This document shows positions 1-4,321 of a DNA stretch of 6,914 nt, one piece after another; position 1 is the first letter of the stretch; each line of letters begins with the position of its first letter. The notes beneath the pieces are model-generated. The model did not search any database, was not told where the DNA came from, and worked only from the letters and a program-made list of their open reading frames with translations. A program made the position numbers and the translations under genes. Source of the DNA: Azoarcus sp. (lineage in GTDB: Bacteria; Pseudomonadota; Gammaproteobacteria; Burkholderiales; Rhodocyclaceae); the NCBI GenBank assembly GCA_031282905.1, contig JAITCV010000070.1:1-6914 (forward strand), in the 5' to 3' direction.

Positions 1-1
1 G

Positions 2-113
2 GCGTAATCCGACATTGGTTCATCACCGGCGCAAAGCGCCGCTGTTGTTTGATTTGCTTGTGCTGCGCATCGTGGGGACGAATGTCGGATTACGCTACGC
101 TTATCCAACCTAC
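2..113. repeat. Intergenic inverted-repeat element (MITE/REP-like), left arm cut by window edge
   Basis: Positions 2-16 (GCGTAATCCGACATT) are the exact reverse complement of 81-95 (AATGTCGGATTACGC). The right arm continues to about 113 with TACGCTTATCCAACCTAC; the matching part of the left arm would lie outside the window. Between the arms is a second small hairpin, CGGCGC-AAA-GCGCCG at 27-41. The arm sequence resembles a short repeat often met between genes in Beta- and Gammaproteobacteria (from memory, not searched). No ORF inside looks like a protein, so it is either a non-autonomous mobile element or a structural intergenic repeat. Confidence 0.6.
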
Positions 114-367
114 AAAACCGACTCCCGCCTTGTCATTGCGGCAAATTGCGGCAAGACTTTTCCTCCACTTTGGATTGCACCCTGTTCTCGCTGTTGGCTT
201 GATCGGACAGCGAAGCGTAGAATCGAGCGGTCATTTCGGCGGTCCACGAAATCGTCTACAGATCGTAGTAGGGGCGACGCATGCGTCGCCTCTGGCCGGT
301 CCAACTCCATTGGGAAGGGGTTTGCATCTTCAATGGGTTTTATGATGAACCTGAATACGAGCAAGCA
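114..367. other. Intergenic region without a convincing gene
   Basis: This stretch separates the left repeat from the DUF998-type gene. ORFs in all frames here give low-complexity, arginine/serine-rich translations without recognisable domains. It holds the 18-bp palindrome at 273-290 and a weak inverted repeat ATTTCG/CGAAAT (233-238 and 247-252). A possible sigma-70 promoter for the downstream gene is TTGGCT at 194-199, an 18-nt spacer, and TAGAAT at 218-223. The -10 is good and the -35 poor, so this is only a candidate. Confidence 0.5.
268..290. repeat. Short palindromic intergenic repeat (REP-like)
   Basis: GGCGACGCATGCGTCGCC at 273-290 is a perfect 18-bp palindrome, preceded by GTAGG at 268-272. 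The expected mirror of GTAGG (CCTAC) is absent on the right, where the sequence reads TCTGGC, so this copy seems degenerate at one end. Similar GTAGGGGCGACGC palindromes are common between genes in many proteobacterial genomes (recalled, not searched). It lies 77 bp before the DUF998-type start and could fold into a hairpin in that gene's leader RNA. Confidence 0.55.
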
Positions 368-949
368 ATGAAGGCAGGAATCCGCGCCGTTTTGACCGTT
401 TTCAGCTTGTGTTGCCTGCTGGCTTTCACGCTGATCGTCATCTGGCTGCAAAAAGTGCAGGCGGCTGATGACGCTTATGATTGGCGTCTGCAATTCATGA
501 GCGAACTGGCCTTGGGAACGTCGGGGGGGTGGATGCTGACCGCTTTCTTGTTCCTGGCCTTATCTTGCCTGGGCTTTGCGTTTTCATTGCATGGCTTTTC
601 CCGCGCATGCCACCGTTTTCTATTGGTGACGTTCAGTGTTGCCGCGGGTTCTTTTCTTGGCGCGGGGCTGGTGAGTTTGCGCGATCATGCAATGATGCAT
701 ATCCTTTTTGTGCTGCTTGCCTTCAGCTTTCTGCTGGCCGGAATGTGGGGCGTTTTCCGTGTGCTCTCCGATTTGCGCCTGCGGCTGGGCACGGCGCTCG
801 CTTTCGCTGTCATCGTCATCGCCTTGTTGATGGTCGACGGGCAACTGCTCGCACCGGGTACGGGCCAACGCCTGGTCGCGGCCGGGTGCCTGGGCTGGAT
901 GGCATATGTTCTGGTTGTCATGAATCCCCCCCCCGTGAAGGTCTCCTGA
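368..949 (+). CDS. DUF998-type six-helix integral membrane protein
   Basis: This 193-residue protein is very hydrophobic, with about six predicted membrane helices near residues 7-27, 54-75, 83-103, 106-128, 140-157 and 167-185. Between helices 1 and 2 it has a conserved-looking MSELALG segment (44-50) followed by GGW, and helix 4 contains His111. This arrangement matches the DUF998 family of inner-membrane proteins of unknown function; the assignment is from pattern, not a search. The ATG at 368 is chosen because it starts just before helix 1. The frame stays open upstream to another ATG at 281, but the extra 29 residues are unlike a membrane-protein start and lie on the palindromic repeat. 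The Shine-Dalgarno is weak. Seven Gs (523-529) and nine Cs (926-934) lie inside the gene and are slippage-prone. The gene stands alone and converges on vapD. Confidence 0.75.
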   Translation: MKAGIRAVLTVFSLCCLLAFTLIVIWLQKVQAADDAYDWRLQFMSELALGTSGGWMLTAFLFLALSCLGFAFSLHGFSRACHRFLLVTFSVAAGSFLGAGLVSLRDHAMMHILFVLLAFSFLLAGMWGVFRVLSDLRLRLGTALAFAVIVIALLMVDGQLLAPGTGQRLVAAGCLGWMAYVLVVMNPPPVKVS

Positions 950-967
950 CTCACCGTGTCCTTGAAA

Positions 968-995
968 AAAAGTGCGGACCGCTGTCCGCACTTTT
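968..995. terminator. Bidirectional intrinsic terminator between DUF998-type gene and vapD
   Basis: AAAAGTGCGGAC (968-979) pairs perfectly with GTCCGCACTTTT (984-995) around a CGCT loop, giving a 12-bp stem. Seven As (965-971) lie on the left and four Ts end the right arm. It therefore works as a GC stem plus U-tract in either direction. It sits 18 bp after the plus-strand stop at 949 and about 70 bp after the minus-strand vapD stop, just where two convergent genes need one. Confidence 0.85.
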
Positions 996-1063
996 CAAGA
1001 TCGATTTTCCGCGCCCTGTTGCCTCAAGCTGTCCGCGGATTCGATGGCGAACATCAAACAGGT

Positions 1064-1351
1064 TCAAGATGTCATGCTTTTCACCACGGCAGTGAAATCC
1101 GACCACTGTTCGATGCGGAAGGCGCGAAGGTCGCGCACGGACTGGGGGAACCAGGCGTGGGCGCACAGCGCCTGAATGGCCAGGAACAGGTTTGCCATGT
1201 TCTCGCTGTCGGTTACATAGAGACTGCCTTGCACGCGCCGGAAACCATGTTCCGCAAGCACCGCGCCAATCTCGGTGTATGCCTGCGTCACGCCCTTGGA
1301 ATGGTGTTGCTCCGTGTCGGTGACCACCAGGTCAAATGTCATGGCATACAT
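1064..1351 (-). CDS. vapD: VapD family endoribonuclease (Cas2-like toxin)
   Basis: This 95-residue protein has the length and pattern of VapD. The N-terminal beta strand MYAMTFDLVV includes Asp7, which matches the conserved catalytic-region aspartate. A QGSLY motif lies at 41-45 and the signature SVRDLRAFRIEQWSDF at 71-86. VapD proteins have a Cas2-like ferredoxin fold and cleave RNA; in Haemophilus and Helicobacter they are linked to persistence inside host cells, and the Haemophilus protein is paired with VapX. Here ATG (1349-1351) shares one base with the vapX stop (TGATG), and GGAGG (1359-1363) lies 7 nt upstream inside vapX, so translation is coupled. The gene is intact with all core motifs, suggesting an active toxin. 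It is not part of a CRISPR system: no array or other cas gene is present. Confidence 0.9.
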   Translation of the reverse strand: MYAMTFDLVVTDTEQHHSKGVTQAYTEIGAVLAEHGFRRVQGSLYVTDSENMANLFLAIQALCAHAWFPQSVRDLRAFRIEQWSDFTAVVKSMTS

Positions 1352-1539
1352 CAGCGGGCCTCCGGGTCGTCGGTCAGGCGTGTCAAGCGGTATTCGGCTT
1401 TCTCGCCCGTTTCCACCAGTGTCACTTCGATTATCCAGTCGCCGTCATCCAGTTGGCGCAACGGCCGACCCACCTCGTACTTCGGCCCAAAGGGCCCGAA
1501 ACTCTTGATTTTGCCAACCGGAACAAGGGATGTCGGCAT
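1351..1539 (-). CDS. vapX: VapX-like antitoxin of the VapXD module
   Basis: This 62-residue acidic protein lies directly upstream of vapD. Visible features are the N-terminal segment VGKIKSFGPFGPKYEVGRPL (8-27), a DGDWIIEVTLVETGEKAEY stretch (32-50) that reads as two beta strands, and the tail RLTRLTDDPEAR. It resembles the small partner encoded beside Haemophilus vapD (VapX, I believe DUF5397). Position and the one-base TGATG overlap support an antitoxin role, which is inferred from the pair rather than from a known fold. The start at 1537-1539 is fixed by AGGAG (1547-1551) 7 nt upstream. It is read away from the neighbouring DUF1778-GNAT module, and the promoter and hairpin just upstream (1559-1583) suggest autoregulation. 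Confidence 0.75.
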   Translation of the reverse strand: MPTSLVPVGKIKSFGPFGPKYEVGRPLRQLDDGDWIIEVTLVETGEKAEYRLTRLTDDPEAR

Positions 1540-1558
1540 GATGGATCTCCTGAAGTCC

Positions 1559-1583
1559 AGAATCCCGCGATTCTACCAGAATC
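1559..1583 (-). promoter_or_regulatory. Candidate vapXD promoter with overlapping inverted repeat
   Basis: On the minus strand TGGTAGAAT (1570-1578) matches an extended -10 element (TG-N-TAGAAT); no good -35 is visible, as is common for extended -10 promoters. An inverted repeat, AGAATC-CCGC-GATTCT (1559-1574), covers the -10 and likely start site, and a third AGAATC copy follows at 1578-1583. Transcription would begin near 1563, about 24 nt before the vapX ATG. A protein bound to the repeat would block RNA polymerase, so this is a candidate operator for autoregulation. Inferred from sequence only. Confidence 0.4.
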
Positions 1584-1593
1584 GGCCGACGCT

Positions 1594-1629
1594 GCCGTCC
1601 GTCATGGGAGGCGGAAGGGGGCGGACGGC
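1594..1629. repeat. Inverted repeat in divergent toxin-antitoxin intergenic region
   Basis: GCCGTCCG (1594-1601) pairs perfectly with CGGACGGC (1622-1629) across a 20-nt purine-rich loop. It lies between the two divergent modules, upstream of both candidate promoters, and there is no U-tract, so it is not a terminator. It may be a protein-binding site or a remnant of an insertion. A separate 13-bp palindrome, AGGAGAGTCTCCT, lies at 1668-1680, with an AT-rich island (1644-1663) between them. Confidence 0.4.
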
Positions 1630-1720
1630 GACGCACGCGCGGGATTATGGTTTTATCATTATCCTGGAGGAGAGTCTCCTGTTCAAGGTGATATGCCGGA
1701 TCGGAAGCGCAGGCTGTATC

Positions 1721-1749
1721 TTGATTTGTACGGCAATTTGCCGTATGGT
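1721..1749 (+). promoter_or_regulatory. Candidate promoter and operator of the DUF1778-GNAT module
   Basis: TTGATT (1721-1726) and TATGGT (1744-1749) are 17 nt apart, a standard sigma-70 spacing with fair hexamers. The spacer contains a perfect palindrome, TACGGCAATTTGCCGTA (1729-1745), with 8-bp arms around one T. Ribbon-helix-helix antitoxins of this family, with their toxin, repress their own operon by binding palindromes at the promoter, so this is the likely operator. The start site would fall near 1756, leaving a very short leader that begins at the Shine-Dalgarno. Confidence 0.5.
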
Positions 1750-1756
1750 TTGCAAC

Positions 1757-1762
1757 AGGAGG
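1757..1762 (+). promoter_or_regulatory. Shine-Dalgarno that sets the antitoxin start
   Basis: AGGAGG lies 8 nt before ATG 1771. The reading frame is open further upstream to an ATG at 1693, but that would read through the palindromic operator. The strong AGGAGG and the usual DUF1778 N-terminus both favour 1771. Confidence 0.8.
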
Positions 1763-1770
1763 ACAATACC

Positions 1771-2046
1771 ATGCCCAAGGCTACCGCCCGTTTCGAAGCC
1801 CGGATCAGCACGGATCTGCATTCGATGATAAAACGTGCCGCCGAGCTTCAAGGCCGCACCATGACCGATTTCGTTGTGTCCGCCGCCCATGACGCCGCAC
1901 GACGCGCCATCGAGCAAGCCGAAGTTATCCGGCTCTCGCTGGCGGATCAGGAGTGTTTTGCACAGGCGCTGCTGTCGCCGCCGCAACCATCCCAAGCCTT
2001 GGAACAAGCCTTCGTTCGTCGCCGTAGCCTCTTGCACGCTCAATGA
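1771..2046 (+). CDS. DUF1778 ribbon-helix-helix antitoxin (TacA/AtaR type)
   Basis: This 91-residue protein has the DUF1778 pattern. A short beta strand (ATARFEARI, 4-12) is followed by two helices (about 14-26 and 30-50, with GRTMTDFVVSAAHDAARRAIE), forming the ribbon-helix-helix DNA-binding half. The C-terminal half (53-91), with SLADQECFAQALLSPPQPSQALEQAF, is the segment that in the TacA/AtaR family wraps around the acetyltransferase toxin and blocks acetyl-CoA use. Its stop overlaps the toxin start by 4 nt (ATGA), so the two are made together. It probably represses its own promoter at the 17-bp palindrome just upstream; the operator is inferred. Length and order (antitoxin first) are normal for the family. 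Confidence 0.9.
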   Translation: MPKATARFEARISTDLHSMIKRAAELQGRTMTDFVVSAAHDAARRAIEQAEVIRLSLADQECFAQALLSPPQPSQALEQAFVRRRSLLHAQ

Positions 2047-2552
2047 ATCGCGCACCGTTCCAGCTCGCGCCGCTCGATGCTGCGTATGACCGCGCTGCGT
2101 TCAACAGTGATTCGGAAGTGCTGAACCGCTACTTGCGCGAGCAAGCCGCTCAGGACATTCGCCGCCGCGTGGCCGCTTGCTTTGTGGCCTTGACGGACGA
2201 GAAGCGCATCGCGGCTTACTACACCTTGGCATCGGCAAGCCTGTTGTTGGCCGACCTTCCAGCCAGCACTGGCAAGAAGCTGCCGCGCTATCCGAGCGTG
2301 CCCGCCGTCCGCATGGGCCGCCTGGCCGTCGACCAGGCATTCAAAGGACAAGGTCTAGGTGGTGCGCTGCTGGCCGATGCTCTCGACCGCGCTGTCCGCT
2401 CGGAAATTGCCGCCTATGCGTTGATGGTGGATGCAAAGGACGAGGCATCGGCGGCTTTCTACCTGCATCACGGTTTCATCGCCTTGCCCGATTCGTCGCG
2501 CACCCTGTTCTTGCCGCTGGCAACCGTCCCGGAAAATAAAACACGTTGGTAA
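2043..2552 (+). CDS. GNAT acetyltransferase toxin (TacT/AtaT type)
   Basis: At 169 residues this has the normal length for the toxin family. Visible marks are FNSDSEVLNRYL (20-31), near the usual F-D/N-S-x-x-x-L-N-x-Y-L opening; the acetyl-CoA pyrophosphate loop KGQGLGGALL (101-110); and AAFYLHHGF (137-145), whose Tyr140 is the expected catalytic tyrosine. The tail RTLFLPL (153-159) matches the family's last strand. Relatives acetylate the amino group of charged tRNAs and stop translation; the tRNA target here cannot be read from sequence. The catalytic motifs are intact, so it is probably active. No Shine-Dalgarno is evident, and it is likely translated by coupling from the antitoxin through the ATGA overlap. 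It converges on the hemerythrin end with no clear terminator between. Confidence 0.92.
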   Translation: MNRAPFQLAPLDAAYDRAAFNSDSEVLNRYLREQAAQDIRRRVAACFVALTDEKRIAAYYTLASASLLLADLPASTGKKLPRYPSVPAVRMGRLAVDQAFKGQGLGGALLADALDRAVRSEIAAYALMVDAKDEASAAFYLHHGFIALPDSSRTLFLPLATVPENKTRW

Positions 2553-2608
2553 GCGTCAAAAAGTAATTGGCGGAAATATTGGAAAACGCCCATCCCGCAA
2601 AACCAAAG

Positions 2609-2707
2609 CTACCGGCTCGATGGGAACGCTGCAATGAACAGCCATCGTTCGCCATCGTGCCAAAAGAAATCGTGCTCATCGATCTCCACCCGCCAAATGC
2701 GCGGCAT
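2609..2707 (-). CDS. Possible 32-residue small protein or gene remnant overlapping hemerythrin 3' end
   Basis: A minus-strand ORF runs from ATG (2705-2707) to TAG (2609-2611). It overlaps the last 32 nt of the hemerythrin gene in another frame. The peptide begins MPRIWRVEIDEHDFFWHDGE and ends with a WLFIAAFPSSR stretch. Its alternating acidic, aromatic and aliphatic residues look more like a real beta-rich protein than a shadow frame. It could be a small downstream gene of the hemerythrin operon, or the start of a longer gene truncated when the toxin-antitoxin segment arrived. The frame is also open further upstream within the hemerythrin gene, so a frameshifted hemerythrin extension is a third option. 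No strong Shine-Dalgarno and no family recognised. Confidence 0.3.
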   Translation of the reverse strand: MPRIWRVEIDEHDFFWHDGERWLFIAAFPSSR

Positions 2708-3122
2708 CGCCTGGAGCGTGGGCGGTCTTGCCCATGCAGGTGTCAGGGTCGAAGCCCGTTTCCTTGAGGTAGAAGGCGAGCGCCGCATCCATGGTGTCGA
2801 CATGGTGGTCGAACCAGGGGTGCAGTTCTTCGAGCAGGCGGCGACCGAGGAAGGCGTCGCCCTGTTCCACGCGACGGCGGACTTCGCGCATCACATCCAG
2901 TACGCGGTCGTGTTCGCCACGGTGGCATGGCGGGAAATCCAGCACGTCCATCCAGCGGTTTTCCTGGTCGAAATGGGCTTCGGTGTGCGCAATGAAGGCG
3001 TCGAAACAGGCGAGGAAATTCCCGGGTTCCGCCGCGGCGAGCGTGTTGTAGTGCTCGACGAATTCACGGTGGGTTTCGTCCATGCGGGCGATGCCCTGTT
3101 CATAGCGTTCCCCCCAATCCAT
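2676..3122 (-). CDS. Bacteriohemerythrin
   Basis: This 148-residue single-domain hemerythrin has all seven expected diiron ligands. They are His18 (DETHREF), His50 and Glu54 (HFDQEN), His67 and His71 (HRGEH), and His107 and Asp112 (HVDTMD). The four-helix bundle covers about residues 10-121; the last 27 residues form a tail with one cysteine (Cys129). Such proteins reversibly bind O2 at an oxo-bridged diiron site in the cytoplasm and serve in oxygen delivery or sensing; which applies here is unknown. GGAGG (3129-3133) lies 6 nt before the ATG. It follows sspB by 59 nt with a stem-loop between and may share transcripts with pet-ssp or be separate. Its 3' end overlaps the small ORF at 2609-2707. 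Confidence 0.9.
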   Translation of the reverse strand: MDWGERYEQGIARMDETHREFVEHYNTLAAAEPGNFLACFDAFIAHTEAHFDQENRWMDVLDFPPCHRGEHDRVLDVMREVRRRVEQGDAFLGRRLLEELHPWFDHHVDTMDAALAFYLKETGFDPDTCMGKTAHAPGDAAHLAGGDR

Positions 3123-3158
3123 ATCGTGCCTCCAGGTTTCCAGACTTCACGGGGCGAG

Positions 3159-3177
3159 CCCTGCCGAATGGGCAGGG
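3159..3177 (-). other. Intercistronic stem-loop between sspB and hemerythrin
   Basis: CCCTGCC (3159-3165) and GGCAGGG (3171-3177) form a perfect 7-bp GC-rich stem with a 5-nt loop, starting 4 nt past the sspB stop. In the transcribed (minus) direction it is followed by CTCGCCCCG, not a U-tract, so it is not a standard terminator. It may protect the upstream mRNA end or cause partial termination. Confidence 0.5.
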
Positions 3178-3181
3178 GGTT

Positions 3182-3565
3182 TCATTTGATCACTTTCAGG
3201 AAACCGCCACGCGGTGGCGGGTCGTCTTCCGGCGGGGGCTTGTCTGCCGTCCTTTCCGCAGGTTGAACTTCAAAGGCCATGCCTTGGCCGTTTTCGCGGG
3301 CATAGATGGCCGCGATGTTGGCAACTGGTACGGTGATCTGATGTACCACGCCATTGAATCGCGTCTGGAAACCGACTTGCTCGTTGTCGATTATCAGTTG
3401 GTTGGTTGCCTCCGGGCTGACGTTGAGCACGATCTGCCCGTCGCGCACGTGACCGGCGGGCACGCGCGTGTGCTCATCGACCTGCGCGGCCAGATAGGGG
3501 GTGTAGCCCTGATCGACGCACCATTCATAGATGGCACGGATCAGGTAGGGCTTGGTGGACATCAT
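3182..3565 (-). CDS. sspB: Stringent starvation protein B, ClpXP protease adaptor
   Basis: This 127-residue protein matches SspB. The N-terminal core (5-100) contains KPYLIRAIYEWCVDQGYTPYL, ARDGQIVLN-like VRDGQIVLNVSPEA (40-53) and IAAIYARENGQGM (84-96). A linker (about 101-118) rich in Pro, Asp and Glu follows, then the ClpX-binding tail RGGFLKVIK (119-127). SspB delivers ssrA-tagged and other substrates to ClpXP in the cytoplasm. The linker is short, about 18 residues against more than 40 in E. coli, but the ClpX-binding tail is kept. Two adjacent ATGs (3565 and 3562) are possible; AAAGGGAAG (3571-3579) suits either. It follows sspA by 33 nt and is almost certainly co-transcribed with it. 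Confidence 0.95.
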   Translation of the reverse strand: MMSTKPYLIRAIYEWCVDQGYTPYLAAQVDEHTRVPAGHVRDGQIVLNVSPEATNQLIIDNEQVGFQTRFNGVVHQITVPVANIAAIYARENGQGMAFEVQPAERTADKPPPEDDPPPRGGFLKVIK

Positions 3566-3598
3566 GTCGACTTCCCTTTGCAGCGATCGCCGCGCCTT

Positions 3599-4195
3599 TC
3601 AGCGCCGCATCACCTTTTCCGACGGGGTCAGGGCATCGATGAAGCCCTGACGACTGAATATCCTTTCGGCGTACTTCATCAGTGGCGAGGCCGCCTTGGG
3701 CAATTCGATGCTGTAGTGCTCCAGCCGCCACAGCAAGGGCGCGATCGCCACGTCGAGCATGGAAAACTCGTCGCCGAGCATGAATTTTTGCTTGACGAAC
3801 ATGGGCGCGAGCTGGATGAGGTGGTCGCGCACATGGGTGCGCGTTTTTTCGATGCCTCTCTGGCTGGCTTCGAGCGCCGGGATATGCGCGAACAGTTCAT
3901 GCTCGAAGGTGTGCAGCAGTTGGCGCGCGCGCGCGCGCATGATCGGGTCGGGCGGCATCAGTTGCGGATGCGGGAAACGTTCGTCGATATACTCATTGAT
4001 GATGTTCGATTCATAGAGCACGAGATCGCGGTCGACCAGCACCGGCACCCGGTTGTAGGGGTTGATGCTGGCAATTTCCTCGGGCTTGTTGAAGAGATCG
4101 ACGTCGATGACCTCGAAATCCATGCCTTTTTCGAAAAGCACGATCCGGCAGCGGTGACTGAAGGGATCGGTCGTGCCGGAATACAGATTCATCAT
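3599..4195 (-). CDS. sspA: Stringent starvation protein A (GST-fold RNA polymerase-associated protein)
   Basis: This 198-residue GST-fold protein has an N-terminal thioredoxin-like half (about 1-77) and a helical C-terminal half. Diagnostic segments are LYSGTTDPFSHRCRIVLFEK (4-23), NPYNRVPVLVDRDLVLYES (45-63) and ERFPHPQLMP (72-81). Pro75-His76-Pro77 matches the surface pocket E. coli SspA uses to contact sigma-70 RNA polymerase. SspA binds RNA polymerase and redirects transcription in stress; family members lack glutathione transferase activity. ATG 4195 is preferred because GGAG (4206-4209) lies 10 nt upstream and the family pattern starts there; an upstream in-frame start at 4279 would add 28 residues encoded across a stem-loop. 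A (GC)7 run at 3923-3936 encodes Arg-Ala repeats. It lies 126 nt after petC and 33 nt before sspB. Confidence 0.93.
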   Translation of the reverse strand: MMNLYSGTTDPFSHRCRIVLFEKGMDFEVIDVDLFNKPEEIASINPYNRVPVLVDRDLVLYESNIINEYIDERFPHPQLMPPDPIMRARARQLLHTFEHELFAHIPALEASQRGIEKTRTHVRDHLIQLAPMFVKQKFMLGDEFSMLDVAIAPLLWRLEHYSIELPKAASPLMKYAERIFSRQGFIDALTPSEKVMRR

Positions 4196-4209
4196 GGCGT
4201 TGCGGCTCC

Positions 4210-4231
4210 GGGGGGGATAAATATATGAGTA
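4210..4231 (-). promoter_or_regulatory. AT-rich leader of sspA with possible promoter
   Basis: Between the stem-loop at 4245-4272 and the sspA Shine-Dalgarno lies an AT-rich island, read on the minus strand as CTCATATATTTATC, followed by seven Cs (4210-4216 on the plus strand are G). TATATT could serve as a -10 element, but no good -35 is found at 16-18 nt. An internal sspA promoter is possible; evidence is weak. Confidence 0.2.
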
Positions 4232-4244
4232 CGGATAACAAGAG

Positions 4245-4272
4245 CGCACCGCGCGTGGGTGCGCGCGGTGCG
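4245..4272 (-). other. Strong intercistronic stem-loop between petC and sspA (attenuator or partial terminator)
   Basis: CGCACCGCGCG (4245-4255) pairs perfectly with CGCGCGGTGCG (4262-4272) across a 6-nt loop, giving an 11-bp, almost all-GC stem. Read in the operon direction it is followed by CTCTTGTTATCC, which is pyrimidine-rich but not a clean U-tract. It lies about 50 nt past the petC stop. It could end most pet transcripts while letting some read into sspAB, or mark an mRNA processing or stability site. Confidence 0.55.
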
Positions 4273-4321
4273 TTGGCAAACATGGGAAATCAGGCCGCCG
4301 AACGGCCCGGGACGCGCCCGT

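Noticed and set aside
110..493. Minus-strand 127-codon ORF across the left intergenic region
   Set aside because: It crosses the palindromic repeat and runs antisense to the DUF998-type gene, with no recognisable domain.
1064..1351. CRISPR-associated Cas2
   Set aside because: The fold is Cas2-like, but the signature and partner are those of VapD, and no repeats or other cas genes are present.
1693..1770. In-frame upstream extension of the DUF1778 antitoxin (extra 26 residues)
   Set aside because: It would read through the promoter/operator palindrome, and the AGGAGG at 1757-1762 plus the normal family start favour ATG 1771.
2476..2679. Minus-strand 67-codon ORF overlapping the hemerythrin stop by ATGA
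   Set aside because: Although the overlap looks operon-like, it runs antisense through the toxin 3' end and its translation shows no family-like pattern; the other frame at 2609-2707 looks more coding.
3923..3936. (GC)7 tract as a regulatory or Z-DNA element
   Set aside because: It is in frame inside sspA, encoding Arg-Ala repeats in a helix, and codon bias in GC-rich DNA explains it.
3263..4228. Plus-strand 321-codon ORF opposite sspB and sspA
   Set aside because: Antisense shadow; both minus-strand genes are clear family members.
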